Positions 39,301 through 46,737 are shown, counted from the first letter of the stretch. The stretch is DNA of 64,000 bases from a gamma proteobacterium HTCC5015 (GCA_000155715.1 DS990603.1:62001-126000); one strand, 5' to 3'. Program-made: numbers and translations. Notes: a model not told the origin generated them from the sequence alone.

Positions 39301-39457
39301 AACTGGTTTTGATAATCACCTGCACGTCCGACAAATCGGGAATGGCATCTACCGGCGTGTTTTTCAGGGACCAACCGCCGACCCCTACCAGAATCAGGGT
39401 GGCCAGCAGCACAAAAAAGCGGTTTTGGACAGACCAGCGGATAATACCTTCAATCAT
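36335..39457 (-). CDS. cusA: Cu(I)/Ag(I) RND efflux pump CusA
   Basis: The inner-membrane RND pump of a tripartite copper/silver exporter. The 1040-residue protein has twelve membrane segments and two large periplasmic loops. Marker motifs are TPVDAIPDLSDVQV at the start, GGIAIAIGAMIDGAIVMIEN in TM4 with the proton-relay acids, and DEGDLMYMPTTYPGLS, typical of the copper-type HME-RND pumps. Methionine pairs along the path agree with Cu/Ag substrate. Its ATG overlaps the cusB stop by 4 nt. E. coli CusA is 1047 residues. Confidence 0.95.
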   Translation of the reverse strand: MIEGIIRWSVQNRFFVLLATLILVGVGGWSLKNTPVDAIPDLSDVQVIIKTSYPGQAPQVVEDQVTYPLTTAMLSVPGAVTVRGYSFFGDSYVYVIFDEDTDAYWARSRVLEYLSQVAPTLPPNARPQLGPDATGVGWVYLYALVDRTGQHDLSQLRSLQDWFLKYELQTVPGVSEVSALGGMVKQYQVRVHPDKLRAFNIPLSHIQMAIQRGNQEVGASVVEMAEAEYMVRASGYIQGIDDLRTIPLGLDMNGTPLLLKDVADIELGPQMRRGIAELNGEGEVVGGIVVMRSGENAQKTIDGVKAKLEKLKVGLPEGVEIVTVYDRSRLISSAIDSLWKSLVEELAIVALICVIFLFHVRSSLVAVVSLPLGILTAFIVMYWQGINANIMSLGGIAIAIGAMIDGAIVMIENMHKHMERTPLTPENRWKVVAESASEVGPALFFSLLIITVSFVPVFTLEAQEGRMFSPLAFTKTYAMAASAALAVTVVPVLMGYFIRGKVVAERKNPINRLLIAGYMPLLKGVLRFPKITLAMAGVVFLVGIWPLNKIGSEFIPDLDEGDLMYMPTTYPGLSIGKAREILQQTDKLIATVPEVETVFGKIGRAETATDPAPLTMVETFIQLKPREEWRDGMTTESLKKELDALVKFPGLTNAWVMPIKTRIDMLATGIKTPVGIKVAGPDLKEIEKIGKRLEQVLKDVPGTASVYSERVAGGRYIKVDIQREKAARYGLNIADVQQVVATAIGGVNVAQTIEGLERYPVNLRYPQDYRNSPEQLALLPIVTTSGQRIALGDVARVYVEDGPPAIKSENARPNGWTFVDIDGVDVGSYVEDAMKVVADQVELPTSYSLNWSGQYEYMLRAKEKLSYVVPLTLAIIIVLLYLNFRSVAEVAIIMGTLPLAMIGSIWLMYLLGYNFSVAVGVGFIALAGVAVEIGVIMLVYLNQAHTLFLLQCEERGITPSMKGLREAVLHGAGLRVRPVMMTTVSTIVGLLPIMFSTGTGAEVVSRIAAPMVGGMLSALVLTLLVLPAVYLLWKQGKVDE

Positions 39458-41055
39458 GGCTTGTCCTCCCCGTTGCGCTGGCCTTGATCCATATCCATCG
39501 CATCATGGCTCATACCCTGATGCTGGCTGTTGTCCATGGATTGCCCGCCCCCCTCCCTGGGCGCATCTTCGGACACCTGTTCCAGTCGATGGATCTGGCT
39601 GATCACGTAGTGGTTGTCCCCTTTCCGCTGAATCTCCACATGCAGCTTCATGCCGGGTTTCAGCCCACCCAGATCCACCGCGGGGTCCACAGTAAAATCC
39701 ATCGTCATGGCCGGCCATTGCCAGGCATCGATGGGGTCGTGGGCCAGCTTGAGCATTCGGTGTTCGACCATGACGCCTTCAATACGGGCGCCGACTGATA
39801 CCGATGCCGGTGTTCCAGGCTGGGTATCGTCATCCGGGCTGTGGTTCATGCGACGAAAATCCGAGGTCTTGCTGGATTCGGAATCAATCAAAAATTGCGC
39901 GGAAGTCACAAGCTGGTCGCCCTCGTTGAGCCCCGACAGAATCTCCACCCGGTTCTCGCCAATCCGCCCCACCTCGACGGCGATGGACTTAAAGCGCCCG
40001 TCACCTTTAGCCAACACGACCCGCGATTGACTACCCGTGCGAATCAGTGCTTCACGGGGAATGAGCAACGCCTCCCGAGCGGGTTGTGTCGCTATCGTCA
40101 TTTGCGCAAACATACCCGGTCGCAGGTAGCCGTCTGGGTTGTCGAATCGTACCCGCACCCGAGCTGTTCTAGTCTGGGTATTCAGTGACGGGTAGATATA
40201 GTCAACCGTGCCAGACCACGTGCGTCCTGGCAGATAATCGAGGTACATGCGCACTGCATCACCCTCCCGTACGCTCATGACCTGACGCTCGAACACTTCT
40301 CCTATGACCCAGATATGTTCCAGCTGCCCGATGGCCATCATTTCCATACCGGGTTTCACAAACATGCCTTCACGGACCATAAGATTATCCAATACCCCAG
40401 ATTGAGGTGCAGTGATGGTAATGGTCTGACTAACCTTGCCGGATTTTTTTAGGCGATTGATTTCTGAATGAGGCACTTGCAAGGCCGATAGCCGCTCCAT
40501 GGCAGCCGTGATTAGTGTTGGATTATTTCGTTTTAATGCCAGCAACAGTTCTTCCTGGGCATTGACCAAAGTCGGCGAATACAACGCATACAGCGGCTCA
40601 CCCTGTATAACCGGATCACCCGCAGCTTTGACATGGAGCTTTTCGATCCAACCCTCCACCCGTGGATGAATGTGAACAAGGCGATCTTCATCGTATTGCA
40701 CATAGCCCACGGTATTGACAGAGACGTCCAGCTGCCCCCGAGTAGCAGACGCTGTACGTACGCCAAGGTTATTGACCACATCGGGAGAGATGGTGACTGT
40801 GCCAATCTCCTGATCGCCGCCCGCGTCTTCATACACTGGTATCAGATCCATCCCCATAGGGGATTTACCCGGATTATCGCGCTTATAATTGGGATCCATC
40901 GGCGCGACCCAGTAGAGTGGTTTTTTCTCGGTTGCAACGTCATCATCGCCCGTGATCCCTTTCATACGCCATAGGGCCGAGTAGTGGGCAAGGGTCGCTG
41001 TCGCAATCAACAAGGCAACGGTAATGAAAAAAGATTTATTCAATTGAATCTTCAT
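39454..41055 (-). CDS. cusB: CusB membrane fusion protein with C-terminal CusF domain
   Basis: The periplasmic adaptor linking CusA to CusC. The 533-residue protein has an N-terminal membrane/signal segment (about 7-30), a metal-binding motif YWVAPMDPNYKRDNPGKSPMGMDLIPVYE in sections, barrel-sandwich and alpha-hairpin regions, and IRTGSQSRVVLAKGDGRFK near residue 345. From about residue 420 a CusF-type OB domain is fused, with AHDPIDAWQWPAMTMDFTVD, whose His, Trp and two Met match the Cu(I) site of CusF. A separate cusF gene is absent. The tail is rich in His and Met. Confidence 0.95.
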   Translation of the reverse strand: MKIQLNKSFFITVALLIATATLAHYSALWRMKGITGDDDVATEKKPLYWVAPMDPNYKRDNPGKSPMGMDLIPVYEDAGGDQEIGTVTISPDVVNNLGVRTASATRGQLDVSVNTVGYVQYDEDRLVHIHPRVEGWIEKLHVKAAGDPVIQGEPLYALYSPTLVNAQEELLLALKRNNPTLITAAMERLSALQVPHSEINRLKKSGKVSQTITITAPQSGVLDNLMVREGMFVKPGMEMMAIGQLEHIWVIGEVFERQVMSVREGDAVRMYLDYLPGRTWSGTVDYIYPSLNTQTRTARVRVRFDNPDGYLRPGMFAQMTIATQPAREALLIPREALIRTGSQSRVVLAKGDGRFKSIAVEVGRIGENRVEILSGLNEGDQLVTSAQFLIDSESSKTSDFRRMNHSPDDDTQPGTPASVSVGARIEGVMVEHRMLKLAHDPIDAWQWPAMTMDFTVDPAVDLGGLKPGMKLHVEIQRKGDNHYVISQIHRLEQVSEDAPREGGGQSMDNSQHQGMSHDAMDMDQGQRNGEDKP

Positions 41056-42389
41056 GGGGTTAATCCTTCCGCGTGGTTACTGCTAGTGGCGGGAAACGGT
41101 TCTGAATCATTTTTGGACAAGAGGTAATTCAACTCGGCAATCATCTTCAGCCGTTCAATCCTGATCGTTAAAAAGTCGATCTTGGCATTTAACTCAGCTA
41201 TGCGGGCGCGCACCGCTTCGGCAAAGTCGCCGTCGTCGTTGTTGTAGGCGGCCAGGGCAGCTTCGGCCTGCTCGGACATTTGCGGCAACAACTGCTCGGC
41301 GTAGAGCGCGCGACGATCATTCAGCCGCTGTAGCTGGACTAAGGCCGTATCCAGTTCCGCCATCAGCTTTCGCGCCATCAGTAACTTGTCAGTTTTCATG
41401 GCCTCGGCCCGAGAAGTGGCCGCACTGACGTCTTTATCCTGTCGCTTGCCGGTGAAAAGCGGCAGGTCAACGGTCACACCGACAGAGAACAAATCAGCGC
41501 GGTCGCGACCCATGGGATCATCGTCCCTATAGCCGTATTGGGCGGAAAGACCCCACTCAGGTTTATATTTCTGGCGAGCTAATTCGACCCCGGTCTCCAT
41601 GGCATCAATACGCTGATCAAGTGCCAGCAAGAGTGGGTGCCGATTGACCTGTTCATAGAGCCAACGATCACTATCCGGCTGACTTCCCACCGACGTCGGC
41701 TCATCACCGTACTGACTGGGCACAAGCTGCGCTAACGGCAGACGGGCGCGACCGCCGACCCACTCGGATAAACGCTGCTGTGCTGACTCCGACTGTTGCC
41801 GCAGCACCGTCAAACGATCGTCCAACCGGGTAAGCTCCAATTGGGCTCGGATAATATCCTGCTGGCGGGCACGTCCCAGTGCCGATGAATAGCTCGCTTT
41901 GGTTGCATCTACCAAATGTTCAAACAGCGAGCGATCCCGCTCAATCAATCGAATGCTCTCCTGGGCCCTGAATGCTTCCAGCCACAGCTGCGAGACAGTA
42001 GCCGCTACCTTGGCCTGGCGATTCTGCCTGAGCAATGGCTCCTGTTCCGCCAACTCCTGTTTCTGACGGCTGGACAGCGCCAGACTATCGCCGCGAGGAA
42101 ACATCTGACTAACACCTACAGTGAGCTGCGTCATAGGCTCCTGGTTGATATCGAAGCTATCGGTAGGAAAGTTAGCCGCCATCAGGCTGACCTTGGGGTC
42201 TGGCAGCGTCGATGCTGAAATTGATTCGCTGGTCAAAGCGTCTTCGCGATGCCGGCTACCGTTCAGCCAGGGATCCGTGGCAATGGCATGGGCGATGGCC
42301 TCATCCAGACTCAACGTATTAGCCGGGCTCTGCGCAAATACAGGAAGCCCCACCAGCAAAAACAATAAAAATACCCATTGAATGTTCAT
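41052..42389 (-). CDS. cusC: CusC-like outer-membrane efflux protein (TolC family)
   Basis: The outer-membrane channel of the copper efflux pump. The 445-residue protein has a signal peptide (about 1-19, ending VFA) and two TolC-type repeats rich in long helices: NTLSLDEAIAHAIATDPWL at the start, DLPLFTGKRQDKDV in the second repeat. Unlike E. coli CusC there is no lipobox Cys after the signal. The stop overlaps the cusB start (ATGA), so cusC-B-A form one operon. It follows the DUF411 gene by 11 nt. Confidence 0.9.
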   Translation of the reverse strand: MNIQWVFLLFLLVGLPVFAQSPANTLSLDEAIAHAIATDPWLNGSRHREDALTSESISASTLPDPKVSLMAANFPTDSFDINQEPMTQLTVGVSQMFPRGDSLALSSRQKQELAEQEPLLRQNRQAKVAATVSQLWLEAFRAQESIRLIERDRSLFEHLVDATKASYSSALGRARQQDIIRAQLELTRLDDRLTVLRQQSESAQQRLSEWVGGRARLPLAQLVPSQYGDEPTSVGSQPDSDRWLYEQVNRHPLLLALDQRIDAMETGVELARQKYKPEWGLSAQYGYRDDDPMGRDRADLFSVGVTVDLPLFTGKRQDKDVSAATSRAEAMKTDKLLMARKLMAELDTALVQLQRLNDRRALYAEQLLPQMSEQAEAALAAYNNDDGDFAEAVRARIAELNAKIDFLTIRIERLKMIAELNYLLSKNDSEPFPATSSNHAEGLTP

Positions 42390-42400
42390 CGTTATATGTC

Positions 42401-42901
42401 CTATTGCTGATCGCGACTATTCACAGATGCAAACACGTCAGCCGAACCGTCTTTTTTAAGCAGCCATACCTTGTAAGGCGTAAACCTGTCACCCATCTCC
42501 ATACCCGGGCTGCCTGCCGGCATGCCGGGCACACTAAGGCCGATGGCGTCATCAGGAGGGTTTTCCAGAAACTGCTGAACAAAGCGCGCAGGGATATGGC
42601 CTTCGAACACATAACCGTTACTCGTCACTGCTGTATGGCAGGACTGGAACTCAGGTGCTATGCCATAGTCATTTTTAATGCGATTCAAGTCCGACGGGTG
42701 GTGGGTTTTTGTGTCAAAACCAACATCTTCCATATGGTGAACCCATTGCTGGCAGCATTGACAGGTGCGGCTTTTATAAACATCCAACGTGGCAATCGTT
42801 GCGCTTTTAGTTGCGTGATTTTCGCTTTCGGAACAAGCGGCAAGAAATAACAGGAATAGGATCAGCGCCGGAAAGCGCAGATAGGTATGTAACGGCTTCA
42901 T
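42401..42901 (-). CDS. DUF411 lipoprotein (copper-associated)
   Basis: A 166-residue predicted lipoprotein starting at the ATG at 42901, with GGGAG as ribosome site. The signal ends in LLFLAACSES with the lipid Cys. The DUF411 domain has YKSRTCQCCQQWVHHMEDVGF (Cys cluster CQCC), IAPEFQSCHTAV, VFEGHIPARFVQQFL and VPGMPAGSPGMEMG, the family order. DUF411 proteins are tied to copper and other metal resistance, probably as periplasmic metal binders. It is the first gene of the cus operon. Confidence 0.9.
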   Translation of the reverse strand: MKPLHTYLRFPALILFLLFLAACSESENHATKSATIATLDVYKSRTCQCCQQWVHHMEDVGFDTKTHHPSDLNRIKNDYGIAPEFQSCHTAVTSNGYVFEGHIPARFVQQFLENPPDDAIGLSVPGMPAGSPGMEMGDRFTPYKVWLLKKDGSADVFASVNSRDQQ

Positions 42902-43003
42902 GATGACTCCCAATCAAGAGTTGCAGTGAACGCGCTCGTAGCGATGGCGCGTTTTAAACATACGTTATGGGAGTTTTGATCTCCCGCTTATCGAGTCGTC
43001 AGA

Positions 43004-43022
43004 CGCCTGAATTTCAGGCGTA
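43004..43022. terminator. Perfect short palindrome between the CopL-like and DUF411 genes
   Basis: ACGCCTGAATTTCAGGCGT folds into an eight-pair hairpin downstream of the CopL-like gene. No T-run follows on the minus strand, so it may be an attenuator or RNA-end stabiliser rather than a full terminator. Confidence 0.35.
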
Positions 43023-43033
43023 CCAACCCTACT

Positions 43034-43423
43034 TCAGCGGGAAATGGGGGGGCGAAACAGCGAGGAAGCTGCCTGGGAGAGGAAGGAAACCGAATACGCT
43101 GTATTGAGGGTTTGAGAAAACTGAACGGAAAACGGCGACAGTGTACTCACCACCGCAACGCTTGCAGAGATGCAACCCAACTGAGAGCAGTGATCCTGGC
43201 TGCAACAATCAGCGGCATCAGCCGTAAGGGCATTATTGATCTGGATATTGTTTGCCTTGGTATGGCTTCCATGATCCATTGCCCCCGTCATTACTGGGAC
43301 ATCAGGTTCGTGACTCATCTTGTGGCAGGGCAATTTCGCAACAGCGAACGACTGGCTGGTAAAAGCCAGTAACGCGAAGATCGCCATGTAAAATCTGAAC
43401 CTGCTAAGCCACATAATCTGCAA
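43034..43423 (-). CDS. CopL-like periplasmic metal-binding protein
   Basis: A 129-residue secreted protein with a signal peptide (about 8-27, ending SQSFA). The mature chain has LPCHKMSHE, GAMDHGSHTKAN and then a cysteine cluster CCSQDHCSQLGC, which matches the pattern of CopL-type copper regulators/metal binders. The C-terminus is hydroxyl-rich and ends FLSQAASSLFRPPISR. It lies upstream of the cus operon on the same strand and likely shares regulation. Its role in copper handling is inferred from composition and context. Confidence 0.75.
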   Translation of the reverse strand: MQIMWLSRFRFYMAIFALLAFTSQSFAVAKLPCHKMSHEPDVPVMTGAMDHGSHTKANNIQINNALTADAADCCSQDHCSQLGCISASVAVVSTLSPFSVQFSQTLNTAYSVSFLSQAASSLFRPPISR

Positions 43424-43444
43424 ATGGTTATATTAACATTAGGA

Positions 43445-43472
43445 AAGATACCTTATTCTCTCGAAAGTTCAA
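43445..43472 (-). promoter_or_regulatory. Possible promoter of the CopL-like gene
   Basis: Minus strand: TTGAAC (43467-43472), 16-nt spacer, TATCTT (43445-43450), about 22 nt upstream of the start codon. It is a fair sigma-70 match found by eye only. An FNR-like site (TTGACATAGATCAA, 43491-43504) lies just upstream. Confidence 0.35.
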
Positions 43473-43697
43473 ACATAACGCCCTTGATGATTGACATAGA
43501 TCAATCAACGGATACTTCCATTAAGCGCCAGAACTGCAAATATTGACTTGAGGCCCACCCCGTCAGGATTGAGTGGCTGAGCTTAGAAGGCGGTAGTGAA
43601 ATTTGGCCCTTAGAGATTTCATCCACGACATTATGGTCTATATAAACAGTTGGGGTCATCTGACGGCACTTAAATAAAAAATCACAGGAGATACTAT

Positions 43698-43763
43698 ATG
43701 TTGTGCTTGCTGTGTGAGATATATCGACTATGCTGTATTTGTAAGCATAAACATTGGAGTTGA
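43698..43763 (+). CDS. Tiny cysteine-rich ORF (21 residues), possible leader peptide
   Basis: An ATG at 43698 has AGGAG 7-8 nt upstream, which is a better ribosome site than most neighbours. The 21-residue product begins MLCLLCEIYRLCCIC and ends in KHKHWS: five cysteines and two histidines, in a length typical of leader peptides. Its stop (43761-43763) lies one base before the next ATG (43765), whose ribosome site GGAG is inside this ORF, so translation may be coupled. No family recognised; a metal- or thiol-sensing leader is one guess. Confidence 0.45.
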   Translation: MLCLLCEIYRLCCICKHKHWS

Positions 43764-43764
43764 T

Positions 43765-43917
43765 ATGTCAAAATGTGGCGGACCTAAGCGACCAGGGCCT
43801 AAATCGGTCAATGTGTCAGCACATAAGCGGAGTACGAGGAGTGACAGCTGTTATGGGCCAGGAAAACCGGGACCTAAAACTGTCGTAGTTAAGGGCCATA
43901 AACGCTCTAAGCCATAA
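43765..43917 (+). CDS. Small basic protein made of two 20-residue repeats
   Basis: A 50-residue protein (start ATG 43765 with GGAG upstream). It consists of two copies of one unit: CGGPKRPGPKSVNVSAHKRS and CYGPGKPGPKTVVVKGHKRS, joined by a short linker TRSDS, with C-terminal KP. The repeat pattern is C-x-G-P-x-[KR]-P-G-P-K-[ST]-V-x-V-x-x-H-K-R-S. It is strongly basic, with no membrane segment or signal peptide. No known family is recognised. It is the only plus-strand gene between 29.4 and 48.4 kb apart from the tiny leader ORF. Confidence 0.65.
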   Translation: MSKCGGPKRPGPKSVNVSAHKRSTRSDSCYGPGKPGPKTVVVKGHKRSKP

Positions 43918-43954
43918 GTTCCGAGTTACAGGCGAAGCGGAAACGGCATCTGCT

Positions 43955-44000
43955 AAAAAAAAGAGGGGGGTCACCCCTCTAATGTGACCCTTGCGGGTCA
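43955..44000 (-). terminator. GNRA hairpin plus rho-independent terminator, copy A
   Basis: Minus strand: TGACCC, loop GCAA, GGGTCA, a short linker, then AGAGGGG, loop, CCCCTCT and a run of T. The first hairpin has a GNRA tetraloop; the second is a terminator. It follows the 63-residue gene at 44042 and may also end the plus-strand gene at 43917. A related unit lies at 44744-44790. Confidence 0.75.
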
Positions 44001-44041
44001 TGCTAGCTGAGTCTTCTTCTAGCTCAGCTTATTTTTCAGGT

Positions 44042-44233
44042 TTACGTTAATACCTCTGGATTTGGGGTGTCCCTAAGTATGCGAAAGGGTAACTCAGAGT
44101 ACACTTCAACGAAGTCACTCTGGCAGAAGCCAACCGAATACTGGATGTCAGGTTCGAAGTAGTCCGTTTCAGGCAAGCCTAACAGGACGAACTTAGACCA
44201 AAAATACATCTCAAGCATGGTCATATCGTTCAT
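44042..44233 (-). CDS. Hypothetical protein (63 residues)
   Basis: A 63-residue acidic protein with aromatic-rich sequence (MLEMYFWSKFVLLGLPETDYFEPDIQYSVGF). No signal peptide, membrane helix or known motif. It starts 6 nt after the end of the 137-residue gene on the same strand and is followed by a terminator unit, so the two form a small operon. Function unknown. Confidence 0.6.
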   Translation of the reverse strand: MNDMTMLEMYFWSKFVLLGLPETDYFEPDIQYSVGFCQSDFVEVYSELPFRILRDTPNPEVLT

Positions 44234-44239
44234 AACGAC

Positions 44240-44653
44240 TTACTCCTTGCCTAAGCGAACCTGAATCATCCGCATGAACTCAACATGCGCGTCCCAAGAT
44301 TCTTGCTCACTCATCCTGCCTATGAACTCACTTATAGACGGAATGCCATCCGCTCCTGAATGTAATTCCTCTATTTTCACACGACCCTGCCGTATGGACT
44401 CATCGAGCGATTGAGCCAGTGACAGCTCATGTAAGCCGTGATCGAATTCCAAGTCGAACTTGTAACTATCATCACTCAAGGCGAGGTTAGGCAGGCCAAC
44501 CTGGTGGGGGATAAACGCATCCCCTTCTAGGCACTGTAGGATCTGATCGTGCTGCTCTTGGGTAATTTCCCCAAGAAGAGAAAACTGGCCAAAAATTTTC
44601 CAGTTATCAGCACTTCGATACTGGTAATTGATGGTAGTGATTTTGTGTTGCAT
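44240..44653 (-). CDS. Hypothetical protein (137 residues)
   Basis: A 137-residue, acidic, soluble protein beginning MQHKITTINYQYRSADNWKIFG, with GEITQEQHDQILQCLEGDAFIPHQVGLPNL and a C-terminal helix ending MIQVRLGKE. AGGAG-like sequence (minus strand CTAGGAGATATCA) precedes the ATG. No family recognised, though similar small proteins occur in the accessory part of plasmids and conjugative elements. It lies between two copies of the GNRA-terminator unit with a smaller gene behind it. Confidence 0.65.
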   Translation of the reverse strand: MQHKITTINYQYRSADNWKIFGQFSLLGEITQEQHDQILQCLEGDAFIPHQVGLPNLALSDDSYKFDLEFDHGLHELSLAQSLDESIRQGRVKIEELHSGADGIPSISEFIGRMSEQESWDAHVEFMRMIQVRLGKE

Positions 44654-44743
44654 TGATATCTCCTAGAAATGAGCGGATCAATGCCCCAAACGGGCATATC
44701 ACCGCCTGGGTTGAATAAAATTCTCGGAAGCATTTATGCCTCC

Positions 44744-44790
44744 AAAAAAAGAGGGGGAAACGCCCCTCTTAAGTGACCCTTTCGGCTCAC
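44744..44790 (-). terminator. GNRA hairpin plus rho-independent terminator, copy B
   Basis: Minus strand: GTGAGCC, loop GAAA, GGGTCAC, linker, then AAGAGGGG, loop CGTTT, CCCCTCTT and T7. The first hairpin starts within the stop codon of the 292-residue gene (TGA at 44787-44789). Layout and sequence parallel copy A at 43955-44000. Confidence 0.8.
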
Positions 44791-45665
44791 ATTTTCTGCG
44801 CTTGTTTTTCGCCCAATTTACCCTTGAGCCCATCATTCATGGCTTGGGGGCTAGGGCTTGAGTCGGTCGGGTAAAACTCTTCAATAACACCACTGCCCTC
44901 TTCTTCATCCACCTCGAACACGGCATTGGTAAAACCATTTATTGCCGCTTGATCTAGCGCGGATTGGTTGTACCCCGCAGCCTCTAACTCAGCCCTCGTG
45001 CTCAGTGCTTCCCGTATGGCCTCGGCCAAGGTGTAGCCTTCGCGTATTCCAAGGACTACATAGTAGATTGGCGTGCCGTGGCTCATGGTGGTGCTCTTGC
45101 CACGTAGCTTGAGTTCCAGTGGCAGAAACGGCAGCAAATTACCCGAAGCGGCCTGCAGATAGCTCATGCGAGCCATTAAGGTTCTGATGCTGTTGTAGCC
45201 CGTTGTGCGGAAGACGAAAGAGCCTAGCGAGTGATCGTCACCTATCACTACGTGCAGGCGTCCATAAGGCTTGCAGAAGCCGTTGCCGCCAATGTCGCAG
45301 CCTTCGGGGCTAGGACAAGGTAACTTTTCCAGCCCTCCAGCGGTACGGCGACGACATTCGTTACCGTCTCCAGCACACACTGGCCGCCCGGTCTGCCGAT
45401 CAAAGAGGCTGTACTCCGCGCGTAGATTGAGCTCAGGCTCGCTGAACAGCAGTTTGACGGGGATAGACCGTATCTTGCCTTTCTCGGCCTTCTGGCGGAG
45501 CTCCTCGTCTAGGGGGTGAAGAATCCAGCCTTCCCTACTCTGCACCTGAGTAGTGATAGTAAATTGATCATCTTTTTCAGGCAGTCGCTTGCCGTTTTTC
45601 TCAACGACACGACCAATGGCAATTCGCCCTAAAATCGGCGGTGTAATGGCTAAACCTTTTATCAT
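44787..45665 (-). CDS. Plasmid/ICE-type Cys-cluster protein (often labelled 'hydrolase or metal-binding protein')
   Basis: A 292-residue protein that begins MIKGLAITPPILGRIAIGRVV and has a central cysteine cluster (CAGDGNECRRR ... LPCPSPEGCDIGGNGFCKPYG), followed by VVIGDDHSLGSFVFRTTGYNSIRTL and LPLELKLRGKSTT. It matches a family common on plasmids and integrative elements next to YqaJ and DUF932 genes, sometimes related to recombination-directionality-factor-like proteins (gp3 type). Biochemical function is unproven; a single-strand or recombination role is inferred from neighbours. It lies downstream of the YqaJ gene. Confidence 0.75.
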   Translation of the reverse strand: MIKGLAITPPILGRIAIGRVVEKNGKRLPEKDDQFTITTQVQSREGWILHPLDEELRQKAEKGKIRSIPVKLLFSEPELNLRAEYSLFDRQTGRPVCAGDGNECRRRTAGGLEKLPCPSPEGCDIGGNGFCKPYGRLHVVIGDDHSLGSFVFRTTGYNSIRTLMARMSYLQAASGNLLPFLPLELKLRGKSTTMSHGTPIYYVVLGIREGYTLAEAIREALSTRAELEAAGYNQSALDQAAINGFTNAVFEVDEEEGSGVIEEFYPTDSSPSPQAMNDGLKGKLGEKQAQKM

Positions 45666-45720
45666 GATGTTTCTCCTCTTTTAATGTGAATTGCCCGACC
45701 AAAACCAGCCGGGCAGCAGG

Positions 45721-46722
45721 TTAGGCTTTAACGACAAATCGACGTGAGCCTCTACGTTCTTTGGGGTACATTTCGAGCAACTCAGGTTGCTCTTGAAGTA
45801 AAGCTTTGGTGTCTAACACGGTGCTATCTTTCGAACGGCGCCAGGTCACTTCACCGCAGTCAAAAAGCGCCCTGCTGGCCTCCCCCATAGCCTCTTGAAT
45901 ACGCTGTTTAAGATGCAACTCCTGACCTTTTAAGCGGTCTACTCGGTCACGAATGTCCAGCAGCCCTTGGAAGTCTCCAGCCAGTGATTCGTCCTCGGTA
46001 AAGTCGACGACACTGCCCTGGTCCTGGGGATAGAGGCATTCCAGCGCTTTGGCGGCGGAGTGTGTGCCGTCTGCAGGGGGTGGCGTGCCGTTCTCGACAT
46101 GCGTCCAAAAATCCCGCTCCAGCGCGACCAGCCTCTCGATCAGCTCGTCATCGCGCTCGATGCGGAATATCTTGATTTCTTGGCCACAGATCAGCACACA
46201 AACATCGGCTGCCTTTTTGCCGGTAACTGCCAACTGATGCTGTACTTGGCACTGCACGTACTCGGGCACACCCTCACGCCACGCCTTAGCGCCCCACTCC
46301 CCAGCGGTTTTGCACTCCAATACCTGCACTTCGTCATTGCCCACCACGGAGTAATCCAAGTTGGCTAACATGAAGTGCTTGTCAGGGTCGGGGTGCTGAA
46401 GCACGGCATTCACTCGGCGCACCTTATTACCGGTGTGCTTGGTGTAATGCTCAGCCACAATCGGTTCTAGGATGTGCCCCCAGTACATAGGGGAGTTCTC
46501 GCTTTTGGCATCGGGTTTGGGCAGTTGGGCATCGCGCCCGGTTTTAGTCAGCCACAACTCCAGCGGAGACTGGTAGGGGTTTAGGCCCACGGCCGTGGCG
46601 GCATCACTGCTACCAATGCCGCGTTTGCGGACCTGCAGCCACTCTTCCTCGGCCATTCCCTTAGTAGAGACTAGGCGCAGCGGTGCTGGGGCCTTTCGGG
46701 TATTTAAAGTTTCTGCTTTCAT
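45721..46722 (-). CDS. YqaJ-family viral recombinase/exonuclease
   Basis: A 333-residue nuclease of the lambda-exonuclease (YqaJ) fold. The N-terminal signature EEEWLQVRKRGIGSSDAATAVGLNPYQSPLELWLTKTGR is clear; the nuclease core follows with SPMYWGHILEPIVAEHYTKHTG (acidic residue), FMLANLDYSVV and the E-x-K box VLECKTAGEWGAKAW. A helical C-terminus with KGQELHLKQRIQEAM follows. Such enzymes resect DNA 5' ends for single-strand annealing. It is preceded by a good ribosome site (GAGGTAAG) and sits between the DUF932 and Cys-cluster genes. Confidence 0.9.
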   Translation of the reverse strand: MKAETLNTRKAPAPLRLVSTKGMAEEEWLQVRKRGIGSSDAATAVGLNPYQSPLELWLTKTGRDAQLPKPDAKSENSPMYWGHILEPIVAEHYTKHTGNKVRRVNAVLQHPDPDKHFMLANLDYSVVGNDEVQVLECKTAGEWGAKAWREGVPEYVQCQVQHQLAVTGKKAADVCVLICGQEIKIFRIERDDELIERLVALERDFWTHVENGTPPPADGTHSAAKALECLYPQDQGSVVDFTEDESLAGDFQGLLDIRDRVDRLKGQELHLKQRIQEAMGEASRALFDCGEVTWRRSKDSTVLDTKALLQEQPELLEMYPKERRGSRRFVVKA

Positions 46723-46737
46723 CTTTCTTACCTCGCA

